Assembly: GCA_014529385.2 (NCBI GenBank)
Contig: CM043945.1
Location: 141,152,241-141,216,240, forward strand
DNA: 64,000 bases
DNA from: Adiantum capillus-veneris
Taxonomy: Eukaryota > Streptophyta > Polypodiopsida > Polypodiales > Pteridaceae
Direction: 5' to 3'
Shown here: piece after piece, positions 23,190-32,533 of the stretch
How positions within the stretch are numbered: position 1 is the stretch's first letter
Layout of the letters: each line of letters begins with the position of its first letter
The notes under the pieces: generated by a model
Seen by the model: the letters and a program-made list of their open reading frames with translations, nothing else
The model's database searches: none
Told to the model about the DNA's origin: nothing
Position numbers and translations under genes: made by a program

Positions 23190-23360
23190 GTGATAGTGAG
23201 AGGAAGTGTTTAGCAGGTAGATGAAGAGGCAGATCCAGGAGTGTGTGAGAATGAGAGGGAGGGTTAAGCAGGTAGATGGAGAGGAAGATGCAAAATTATG
23301 TAAGAGTGAGAAGGAGGATTGAGCATTTAGATGAAGAGGGAGATGCAGCAGGTCCTGGCT
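23190..23360. repeat. 55-bp tandem repeat, about three units
   Basis: The phrase AGCAGGTAGATGAAGAGG recurs at 23212, 23267 and 23322 (last unit AGCATTTAGATGAAGAGG), spaced exactly 55 bp. It sits in a purine-rich tract whose complement yields an open but low-complexity frame (23106-23528), which I do not call a gene. A diverged unit may lie near 23068. Confidence 0.8.
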
Positions 23361-23790
23361 ATGGTGGGCATGGCTACTTTGAGGAAGGGGAGTGAGAGAG
23401 ACAAAGAGGAGACATGGACAGAGAGAAAGGGATTTTGGAGGCAAAAAATGATTGTTTGATACTAGAATAGGTTTGGGGTCACTTTTTGGGGGAAAATGAC
23501 TATTTTTGAAAATTTCAATAAAATTCAAATTTTTAGGGTTTATTTTTGGCCGAGTTTTTAGAAAAAAATGAAAGGTGGGGTTCTCTTTTTGTACAAGGGT
23601 CCCTCTCCCTCTTATGACACCCCCTTTTCTCTAGGAGATGCTGAAAAGCTAGAGAGAGAAGGTAGCCTCCTAGTCACTACTTACCCCACCTTTTCTAGGC
23701 TTGAAGGCTAGAAAATGACCTACCAAAATAGCCCCCATCATTTCCTTTGTCTCCCTTAATCACAACATACTTCCTTAAGATTAGGGATTC
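23361..23790. other. No gene seen
   Basis: Purine-rich then mixed DNA. No supported feature. Confidence 0.5.
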
Positions 23791-24470
23791 TTACAAGGCC
23801 CATGGAGAGTCCATATTTTTCCTAATTCTCTTGTCACAAGGAACTCGAAATTCCTCTAGTGCATCATCAAACAGATCCATAAGCTCCATATCTTCCTCCT
23901 TGGAAGAACCACCTAGTTTGTGAGTATTATCACAGGAAACCTCATGGCTTGTTTCATACATAGCCACGAATTGTTCTGGCAGCTTCACCCTCCCATTCAA
24001 ATATCTTTCCACTTCAATAGCACAAGTCTCAGCATGCATTACAAAGATAGCATCAATTTCTTTCTCCATAGAATCATCATAGCAAACCCTGTCACATGTA
24101 GCAGTCATAGATTGATCATCATCATGCACCCCCTATAAATATGCATCTCCATAATCATAATCTTTGTCTGGGTTTACATCAAATACTTATGAATGAGTAT
24201 CAAATACATCTGCATCATCACCAGTGTCCTGAAATGTAGCCATAGACATAAAACCCTCTTGCATAGCATTAGCCAAAACAATTGCTTTTGCATGTAATGT
24301 TGCATAAGCATTCTCTTCATGGTCTACACTCGAAGAGCACTCCAAATGGGCATCTACACATATTTACTCTGACAAAAATGTTGCTTGATCACTGTTAGCG
24401 GCTATGCTTGCATGTATAGCATGCACTGGCTCTGAGAAACCTGTTTCCTCATTTATGTTGAGGCGGTCCG
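23791..24470 (-). pseudogene. Decayed acidic reading frame, unknown
   Basis: The frame at 23791-24129 (112 residues) is acidic: EKEIDAIFVMHAE, EVERYLNGRVKLPEQFVAMYE, SSKEEDMELMDLFDDALEEF. The same kind of wording continues upstream to about 24470 in the same strand (NAYATLHAKAIVLANAMQEGF, DTGDDADVFDT) with stops between. The composition is unlike random DNA, so it is probably the remnant of a real coding region, from a host gene or a mobile element. I recognise no domain and cannot tell which. Confidence 0.4.
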
Positions 24471-24635
24471 GGGCGGGCAACAAGAAGAGTGGCCTCTAAG
24501 CACTCTTCTAGGCTCCCGTGCTGCTCAATTGGGTTAGGGTTGAAAAAAAAAACAACAACACACACAAAAAAATTGTAACCTAACCCTACACAAATTTGGG
24601 GCACCACCTAGTTTTGGATGCAAACTAGGACGCAT

Positions 24636-24637
<2 letters not shown>
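24471..24637. other. No gene seen
   Basis: Contains a plus-strand A-rich run (24541-24570). Nothing else. Confidence 0.4.

Positions 24638-24706
<69 letters not shown>
24638..24706. repeat. (GA)n microsatellite
   Basis: About 69 bp of uninterrupted GA. Confidence 0.97.
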
Positions 24707-24709
<3 letters not shown>

Positions 24710-25352
24710 TGCTCGGGTTGCTTTGAAATGTATCGACACTGATCAAGCAAACACAATTATATATGTAAGAAAGAGAGAGAAGAGGGAGGGGATGCTTTTT
24801 GCATTAATACCTTCTTACAAATCTGTCATGACCAATCAAAGTGAGATTAGTATTTGTGCAACATAGCTTGAGTAAATTACACCACAACACATCACAAGAA
24901 AAACCACCCCAATCGCTGTCTTAAGGCCAGGGGAGTCCTCTCCACCCTGTCGCCCTCTTACAATATGTGGGATTTATGGCTAAATTGATGACAACACCCA
25001 GAGACAAGCTATCAAGAACGTTAAAAAAACACCAAAACACTTACACATCATTGTTGTCCATTACTTCACGTTGGAAGAGAGACAAAGTATCAAAGCTTAG
25101 TCCAAATCCACCCTCCTTGATTCAGAAAATGTTGGGCTTACACTAGTAGGAGAAATGATAGATTTCCAACTCTCAATTGAATGATCACTCTCTCTCTTAC
25201 AATGGCATAGAGTTCCCTTGCGAATCACCCCTATTACAACACATGCACATGCATAAGGCAATGAGCTTCTACTCGAGAGCTCCCTCTAGAGAGGTTGAGC
25301 TTGGCTTCTCAAGCTAGAGCATAGTGCTCTTGCTTATGACTCCCCCTTTTTG
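24707..25352. other. No gene seen
   Basis: Flank of the copia derivative. The last 5 bases (25348-25352, ttttg) are its left target-site duplication. Confidence 0.5.
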
Positions 25353-25541
25353 TGTTGGGGTTAAGGCCTATGTTCCTTGACCGGTCGCCCAGGTCATGGG
25401 CGCCTGCCCACTGTTACCCTATTCTTATAGTGAGTATACTGTATAGGGGGAGCTGCCACTTCACAGTCTCCCCACCCACATTGTGTGTGTCTCCTTCTCT
25501 CTCTCTCACTCTCAGTCTATGGTGCTCCCCGATCCCCTTCA
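25353..25541 (+). repeat. Copia derivative 5' LTR
   Basis: Begins TGTTGGGGTTAAGG and ends GATCCCCTTCA. A 189-bp match to 28892-29082. It contains the stretch cttatagtgagtatactgtatag and a CT-rich tract. Confidence 0.95.
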
Positions 25542-25543
25542 AT

Positions 25544-25555
25544 TGGTATCAAAGC
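25544..25555 (+). other. Copia derivative primer binding site
   Basis: TGGTATCAAAGC, two bases after the LTR. It is a near match to the initiator-Met tRNA primer. Confidence 0.85.
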
Positions 25556-27186
25556 TATGGCGACCGCGGAGAGCACGATGGCTTTGAGAGCTTCGAGGCG
25601 ATAGCTCACTCTCTCTCGATGGTAGAGAGATTAAGAAAGCTTGGAAGCTTTGTGAGAATGCAATGGGAGCTTGTGAGCTCAGTTGAGAGTGATGTATGCT
25701 CTTGTGGAAGCTCAAAAAGGAGTGTGGAAAATTGTGTGTAAGTGAAGGTGCTGCCCTAAAACTTTGTGCGCAGCAGCACTGTTTTCAGATTCGTTTTTCT
25801 CCTTGTAGAATGCAGATCTGAGAATTTTGTTTGCTCGGCCCATCCGTTTCGACGTGGTCTACAGTTTTGTAGAAGAAACTTTTTGCAAATTCCTCACCGT
25901 TTTGCTGATATTAAGCTCAGACTGACTGTATACAGAAATTCCAGATTTTCTGTTGTCGCATTGTGTGCGAGTTTGATGCACTTTTGGAAGCACGGGAGAT
26001 GCTTGAAATTGAGTGCATAAATTCTGAGCTGAAGATGCAATTGCAGCTTGTGTTAAGCTTGTGGTTTGAAGGTTTTTTGGTAGACTTGGGCAACGAAGTA
26101 TGGAGACGTTTACACACCACCGAGGCGGTCTCTTGAGAGACGCAGTTTTTTGGAGCACATAGGTGGTGCTTCCTTCACTGGTTTTCAGAGGATACTTTGG
26201 CAATGATTTTGTGCTTGGATTCATGGTCTTTGTGGATGGTTTGCATATGGTTATGGTGCATGGTTGATGCCCATTATACATGCATTTTGGCGAGCACTTT
26301 CAAGTGCCGGTGAGCTCTCTTGAGAGCATTGTTTTCGCATTGATCAAGTTTCCGGATTGCAAATCTTTTGGTGCTTGCTTATGCGCAGTCACTCCGCTGA
26401 TGTAGATTGAGTGTGGATTGCCATTGTATGTGAAAATGTGGAGCCATTTTGGCATTTCTAGTCATTGGCATTGAGTAGTGTTATGGTTTATGGTAGAGAT
26501 TGTACTTGAGTTTTTTGCTCAGTTTTCAGGGGAAATTCTGTCGGATTTTTCCCAGATTCTCGCCATAGTTTGTGATCGAGTGTTTACTCTCACTTTTGAC
26601 AGGTTTTTTCAGTTTGGACACAGTTTTGTGTTTTTGTATCCACTCTCGCAAGAGTGAGGAGTTGTGTATCTTTGTTTGCTTGAGACAGTGGTTTGCTCTC
26701 GTGTGGGAGAGTCTTGTGATCTCGAGCATTGTTTGCCATAGTTTTGCAGAGCTTATGCATGTATGTTGAGTGTAGTTTGATGCGCATTGATTGCTCATTG
26801 TATTGAGCTTGCAGGACAATGGTTATTTTATGTTGATAGCCATTGTGCGTCGAAACTCTGGTGAAATTTTTCCAGGAGTTTAATGCGTATCATTTATGCG
26901 ATCTAGGTAGAGATTGCGGGTTGCACTCAGCATTTGCGTGCGGTGTTCTCTGCAGGTGGGAGATTTGTGCATGTGTATGCATCAATACCGCATAGTGTGG
27001 GCTTGGTGATTAGCTCACAGATTGCAGTGTGATACTAGAGCAGGCGAGGCTTGTATTGACATTGCGGGAGCTCTATTTTGGAGTGTGTCTCACAGGTTTT
27101 ACATTGTGTTTGTGGCCATATTTGTAGAAAGTTTCTAGGTGTTGTTGGTGAGGTGGTTTTGCTTTCTAGTTTGCTACATTGTGCTC
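25556..27186 (+). other. Long leader of the copia derivative
   Basis: 1.6 kb between primer site and gag start, long for a copia element. It is T- and G-rich on the plus strand with no coding similarity. Repeated tgtgtttttg and cgcattg-like words give it a uniform texture, so I read it as one untranslated region rather than a later insertion. Confidence 0.55.
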
Positions 27187-27560
27187 ATGGCAGAGACAGG
27201 TGATCGCTCAGATTATGATCTCTCCGAAATGTGCATGTTTGGTGGGTCAGACTTTGCAGCATGGAGAGAGTGTATGCTTGATGCATTGACACAGCGAGGG
27301 TTGCATCGACCATTGAGTGGTGATGCAGGTAGACCTTCAAACATGTCTGACGATCAGTGGGGAGCTACAGGAGATGGCACTATCTACACTCTCTTTGCAC
27401 CTTGCGGAATCTGTATATGCTCTTGTTATGTATGAGACTACATCAAGAGCACTTTGGCGCAGATTACATGATATGTATGATAGATATGAGTCATCACGGA
27501 CTCGTGTGAGGCATGTACATTCACGAGCACGCCGACAGGTATTGTGGTCATTTTAGACAC
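27187..27560 (+). pseudogene. Copia gag, N-terminal part (fossil)
   Basis: MAETGDRSDYDLSEMCMFGG, FAAWRECMLDALTQRGLHRPLSG and MSDDQWG follow the copia gag pattern (F-G-N-A-W---M---L----L--PL, then M-D-QW). The overlapping frame at 27317-27556 continues the theme (SRALWRRLHDMYD). Broken. Confidence 0.8.
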
Positions 27561-27737
27561 GTTAGACGGTGCTGTTTTCGTCGTATGCGACATCGTAGGA
27601 GACATGGCAGTCTCAGAGATGTATGTAGTGATTCCATGGACTCAGTTGCTTTGATAGTTGAGGCAGATGTAGTGCCGGAGTATACTAGTGACGGGGATGT
27701 CACTTTTACCTCGAACTATGCATGAGATTCTATACAT

Positions 27738-28150
27738 GTGGATAGTGCACTCCGTTCGCAGTGGTTGCTAGACGCAGATGCTATGTTTCATGTCACCTCG
27801 CATCGTGAATGGTTTTGTAGCTACTCTAGCGGGATGCTTGGTAGTGTACGTTTTATCGATGGATTGATGCATGCGATAGCAGGTGCAGGAGATGTGAGAC
27901 TGTCATTACCGAGTGGTGCATCTTACTTGTTATGACATGTGCGCTATGTACCAGATTTGACAGTCAGTTTGATCTCGATTGGTCAGCTTAGAGATTGTGG
28001 ATGTCAGATTTTGTGATGCATTTGGGTTCTCTAGTGATTGCGAGAGGTGCTATGAGTGGTACAGGTTACCCATTGCATGTGGCTCACGGGCGAGACGGCG
28101 TTGTCTCTGTGATCATGCAGCCAGGTAGACAGCGAGAGAGCAGGCGAATC
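27738..28150 (+). pseudogene. Copia protease to pre-integrase remnant (fossil)
   Basis: QWLLDADAMFHVTSHREWFCSY and AGAGDVRLSLPSGASYLL match the copia protease region (family form WLLDSGA-FH-T-HREWF). The text after it (VRYVPDLTVSLISIGQL-like, then GTGYPLHVAHGRDGVVSV) corresponds to the pre-integrase stretch. Broken. Confidence 0.8.
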
Positions 28151-28479
28151 TCTTTTGCTTGTGGGTTGCAGGATGCTTTGCATGGAGTGCAGAGCAGTGA
28201 CCTTGTTGTGCAGGTTGCCTCTACAGATGCAGAGGTAGAGCGGGACAGCTCTAGTGAGTCACAGCAGGATGAGTCATCAGAGGTGATGACAAAGATGACT
28301 CACATGGATGCTGAGATGTCAGCTATTGTGGAGTCATTTATTGATATGCTTATGGCAGAGCTTCATGCGGATTCAGGACAGATGGATACTCTTGGTACAC
28401 ATGTGATATGTGGTGGGCACGAGGAGTCACTCCAGAGGTCGGAGTCAAAGTGCAATGGTCTCTATGATAGGGGATAGGA

Positions 28480-28830
28480 TTTCCATGAGTTGAGTTCTGA
28501 GTCGGAGGTGGAAGAGGTTGCTAGGGTTGCACCAACGTTCGGTGTCCTCATGTACAAGATGCTGATCTCGAGGCCCGACATAGCAGCTGCAGTGGGAGCA
28601 TTTGCAGCAGAGTTGATTATTTGTTCGATGACTAATCTCGGCATAGAGCATAGGCGAGGTTTGCAGGCATTGGACCGATACTTGCAGGAGTGCATGAGCT
28701 CTTGTAGACTCTTTGCAGAGCTTGGAGCTAGCTCTGTGTGGCTTCCGCAACGGGATGTTTGTCTATCAGTAGAGCTGAATGCACTAGCTTATCCAGAGTC
28801 AGTGGGCATAGGTTGAGAGAATATCTCACC
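28480..28830 (+). pseudogene. Copia RNase H remnant (fossil)
   Basis: APTFGVLMYKMLISRPDIAAAVGAFA matches the copia VGSLMYAMV-TRPDIA-AVG motif. IEHRRGLQALDRYLQ follows as in the family (EHW-A--WILRYL). The short ending before the purine tract resembles that of the scrap at 49248-49770. Confidence 0.8.
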
Positions 28831-28880
28831 TTCTATTAGTTGTACACTAGTAGATCTTGCTTAAAGGCACATTGGCCTTT

Positions 28881-28891
28881 AAGTGGGAGGT
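28881..28891 (+). other. Copia derivative polypurine tract
   Basis: AAGTGGGAGGT directly before the 3' LTR. It has the same core as the polypurine tract of the 3.5-8.8 kb copia element. Confidence 0.88.
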
Positions 28892-29082
28892 TGTTGGGGT
28901 TAAGGCCTATGTGCCTTGACCGGTCGCCCAGGTCATGGGCGCCCACCCACTATTACCCTATACTTATAGTGAGTATACTGTATAGGGGGAGCTGCCACTT
29001 CACAGTCTCCCCACCCACATCCTGTGTGTGTCTCCTTCTCTCTCTCTCACTCTCCGTCTGTGGTGCTCCTCGATCCCCTTCA
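28892..29082 (+). repeat. Copia derivative 3' LTR
   Basis: Partner of 25353-25541, followed by the duplication ttttg. Confidence 0.95.
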
Positions 29083-29087
29083 TTTTG

Positions 29088-30353
29088 TGCTAGCTACACC
29101 CTCCTTTTATAGCAATTTTGAGGGCTAAGGTTACTCCTCTAACCATGGTTGGGTTAGATTTTCAGCACTTATCTAATTTCTTTTGCTTGGAATTATCAAG
29201 AAGTTGGTGGGGATAGATGAAGAAGAGAGAGAGGATAGAAGTGGAGGTGATAGGACTTTTCATAGTAGGTTAGTGTTAGTAAATTAGTAGAGTTAGTATT
29301 TTTATTAATCTACAAATGGAATTGGATATTTACAATGGAAGTATCCAAGTAGGATACAAATAAGGAAGAAAAAACTCTTAATAGGTAAGAAAATATGGAT
29401 TTCTTACAATGTTGATGCTCCAAGTGTCTTGAGTAGGGTCAATTTTGACGCTTGTTGACGGTCCACTAGCTTTGACGGTACGTTTTTTCTCCACTCTTGA
29501 CCTTCCTTGGAAGCCAACGTAAGTGAACATGAGTAATCAATCACCATGATGCTGTCTTTCAAGAGAAGAGGCTGAATTTTGTGGTTTTTTTGATAGATAT
29601 GGGTAATATGGATGAGGAAAAATGAGACTAGGTGGTCAATTTTGGAATGGAAGTGTGTGTAGGAGACATGAGTTCACCATGGTTTCTCTTATTCTTTAAG
29701 GTTGAGAAGAAGGTGAGTAGGGTGCAGAGAGGAGTGGTGAGAGAGGTAGGGATGATGAGAGGAGAAGTGTGTGTGAAAGAGGAAAATGATAAAGTGGAAG
29801 AGGGAGTGTGGCTGCATAGCATGGGCAAACTGGGGTCCACCAATAAAATCATAGCTTACAGCTCGTAGCTCAAAAGAATATGAAAAAATTTGAGGTGAAA
29901 TTTCAGCTCACCAGCTCCAACTTTGTTTGTATCACCTTTTCAAATTCGGGGAGCATGTGATCTTTAAAAATTCAGCAAAACCGACTGTTTTTTTCCACTG
30001 CACAAAATCCTTGTGAGGTCCTTCTTTGGATGATTCTTTTGAATACCTCCAAGAGTGAGCCGCTCACCCCATGGTGCATGCATGCATTCCACATACCCTT
30101 GACCTTATTTGGTAGGTCTATAATTGAAGATATTGTTGAGATCATGATATAAGTGAATAGTACAACTAAGATAATCAAATATCGAGGGGTCTAAAAAAAA
30201 CTTGTACATGTCAAATATAAATAGTATAGGTGGAAAACATATAAAGGGGTCAAAATAAATCTCTCATTATAAGTCTACCATAAAAATACACCACTAGCTA
30301 CTTCTCCGGGAGTCATCCCAGTGGACACTCCTTGCTTCATGGCCTAGACTCGA
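29088..30353. other. No gene seen
   Basis: Flank between the copia derivative and the CACTA remnant. A purine-rich stretch at 29640-29830 gives a low-complexity open frame on both strands that I do not accept. The left terminal repeat of the CACTA element (expected CACTACAAGAAGT) was looked for here and not found. Confidence 0.5.
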
Positions 30354-31020
30354 GTGGAGACACCTGACGTCCGTACCCCCGTCGAGACGTCGCTAGAGAC
30401 ACCACTCGAGACCCCTGCCAAGACACCCAGGTTCACGCATCACAGGCAAGAGGGCTTGCTGTACTCTGTTGACATCACGGACGGCATCATCTTAGATGAT
30501 GAAGGCAAGAAGGTGATCTCGTGCATGCACTATCTTTTCTCTGAGGTGTTTCAACACTACATACTAAACACCTGGAGTGTAGTGCCAAATGAATTAAAAG
30601 ATAAATTCATCATCATGCTGCATGACGCATTTCCTGTGTCAAGTTGGGATGAGCGCTTCAGTGAAGACTTGATGAAGGTTCAAATGCGCGAATACTACAA
30701 GCACAAGCGTTTTAAAGTACAAAAGTATTAAAGAATGGGTGGAGCATACCAGATTGGCTGGCCAAAGAAGATTGGAAGAATGAGAAGTGAGCAGCCCGCG
30801 AGAATCTTGACAAGTGGAAGCAACAAAAGGAGGCAGCCAAAGCGCGAGTAGAGGCAAGGAGCTCACACCACGTGGGGAGTGGCGGGTGGGAATCGTTTGA
30901 GGCCAATTTGGTAAGTGTTTTTGCATTGTTCTTTAGGTTTGGTAGTTACATCTATTTGTACTTCTAAATTATAACATAGTGGATTTTTTGTATGTTTTGA
31001 ACATTGGTTGATGATAGGAC
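30354..31020 (+). pseudogene. CACTA (En/Spm-like) transposase fragment
   Basis: The frame at 30354-30731 begins with a Thr/Pro-rich repeat (ETPLETPAKTP), then NTWSVVPNELKDKFIIMLHDAF and MREYYKHKRFKVQKY. This is the pattern of the plant En/Spm-type transposase domain (W--VP-ELKDKL------F, then Y--Y---). A shifted frame continues to about 30908 with IPDWLAKEDWKNEK, KWKQQKEAAKARVEARSS and GSGGWESFEANL, the typical end of that domain. GTAAGT at 30910 looks like a splice donor and gatag at about 31014-31018 a possible acceptor. At least one frameshift and one in-frame stop make it non-functional. The catalytic DDE part was not seen. Confidence 0.65.
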
Positions 31021-31253
31021 GTGACCCCACACAGTACAAGCATGAGTAAGCAGACAAAAAGGGCTTAAATGCCCTGATGGACATTCTTAGTTCTTGCAGC
31101 GGCATGGTTAGTATTTCACTTTACTCTTTTACACTTGTTTTATTTTAATGATAAGCTCAGAAGATAGATGGTTTTTTAATTATATGTTTATACTTACAGA
31201 AAGTCTTTTTTTTTCTCCAGAATCCAACATGTACTTTGACGCGATGAGACGTT
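31021..31253 (+). other. CACTA interior, left of the Ty3 insertion
   Basis: A decayed continuation of the transposase gene or its intron. The last bases (acgt, 31250-31253) recur at 39965-39968 and are the target duplication of the Ty3 element. Confidence 0.45.
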
Positions 31254-32391
31254 GTGAGCGGGATGAAAACACACACAGCGCCTCTATAACGACCCGACAC
31301 ACACTCTTGGGAAGATACACACACACACTATGGGGCACCACTCAGCTTAGACAACATACCTGGCCGAGACAGGGAACACACCTCTGGAGTGAGAGGAGAG
31401 AGACTATCCACTTGCCCACTCCACACAGACACACACACACACACACCCAAAAAACTCAGCTCAAAAGAGGATAATTTATGATGTTTAGATACAATTGAGA
31501 TTGAGCCAACACCAATGGGGCAAATAGCTCACACAATATGGGTAAAATAAGAAAGATACAATCACAAACTAGAGCAGAAACTTCGCTCATAAGAGAAACT
31601 TACACAGAAAAATAGCAGGAAAAGAGTGAGGAATTTGGAAAAATGGACAGCGCCATCGCGTCCGGAATGGCCCAAAACCCCAGTCTACAATGTCAAAGTG
31701 CTCAAATCTGACCTCGGATGAGTAGTTTACGGCCTAAACAGGCTCCAAAAACCCCAAAAACACACCTGCGGCTGTTCCTCCTCTCTTCTCCACGTTTTTT
31801 CTGGTTTTCTCTCTGTTTTTTCAGTTCCCACACTTAGATTTATTACTTGGGCACCCTTGGCCTTTCAGATGACCTCAAACGGACCCTGAACATGCCAAAA
31901 ACTGACCTCGCAGTGCATAGTTGTAACCTTTTTGCATCATTCGCACACCTGGCACTCAGCTTTTTTCCAATAATGCATCTCGCCACCACGTGAAGTGGCC
32001 CCAAAAAGTGGTCCTAATGATGACCTTTCTGCATAACTCTCACAAGAAAACACCCACGTTGTGTCCGTCCTCATCCGCGTGCAAATATTGACCTCGTTCG
32101 CCCTCCTGACGCCACTAGATGCCATCTGACGCACCTGCTGACCTCATGTCGTCGGCCCGCGGATAGCTTCCTCGAGAAGTTTTAAGCACTACCAACTCCT
32201 CATTATTGTAGAAAAAATACACTGGTACTGATAATAGTGAAAATCGATGCACTATGTACATGCTGCCCTACCTGTACACATGTGGGCCCCACGTAACCAC
32301 CTGGCTATGGAAATTGGGCAATCCTTTATTCGATGCACCATGCATGTGTATGTACATATGCGCAATCCCTTGCTCCAAAAAACTCCTGACA
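31254..32391 (-). repeat. Tat-like 3' LTR
   Basis: 1138 bp, starting TGTGAGCGGG and ending CTGACA on the plus strand. It contains an ACACAC-rich patch near 31430. Pairs with 38825-39964. Confidence 0.95.
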
Positions 32392-32421
32392 TAATTTGCC
32401 CATCCCCTAGCCTGCTAGATC
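32392..32421 (-). other. Tat-like polypurine tract region
   Basis: On the minus strand AGGCTAGGGGATGGGCAAAT precedes the 3' LTR. This purine-rich segment is in the right place. Confidence 0.7.
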
Positions 32422-32533
32422 ATTCATGATCAGCAGCAGCAAAAAGAGATATGAGACTCGCCGCATCACAGGTCTCCTCATCCTTCACCAACACTCCTTG
32501 ATCCACATACAGCTCATCCTGCTCGACCATCAT

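Larger units (their letters stand above)
25353..29082 (+). mobile_element. Ty1/copia derivative without INT/RT, both LTRs present
   Basis: A 3.73-kb element with LTRs at 25353-25541 and 28892-29082, TSD ttttg (25348-25352 and 29083-29087), primer site 25544-25555 and polypurine tract 28881-28891. Inside are a long leader, a gag start, a protease region and an RNase H region. I find no integrase core and no reverse transcriptase. It must depend on a relative, or is a dead internally shortened copy. The LTRs differ at about 10 of 189 positions (5%). What remains of the coding part is broken. Confidence 0.9.

Noticed and set aside
23106-23528. Minus-strand 140-codon Pro/Ser/His-rich frame
   Set aside because: Complement of a purine-rich tract with a 55-bp tandem repeat. 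Composition alone keeps it open.
25260-25352. Left boundary of the copia derivative extended into the CT-rich flank
   Set aside because: The TG start at 25353 and the ttttg duplication on both sides fix the boundary.
29628-29868. Open frames on both strands near 29.7 kb
   Set aside because: Same reason: a purine-rich strand gives low-complexity frames in both senses.
30354-30731. An intact small host gene at 30.35 kb
   Set aside because: The domain pattern is that of En/Spm-type transposases and continues in a shifted frame with a stop, beside a CACTA terminus in the same orientation.
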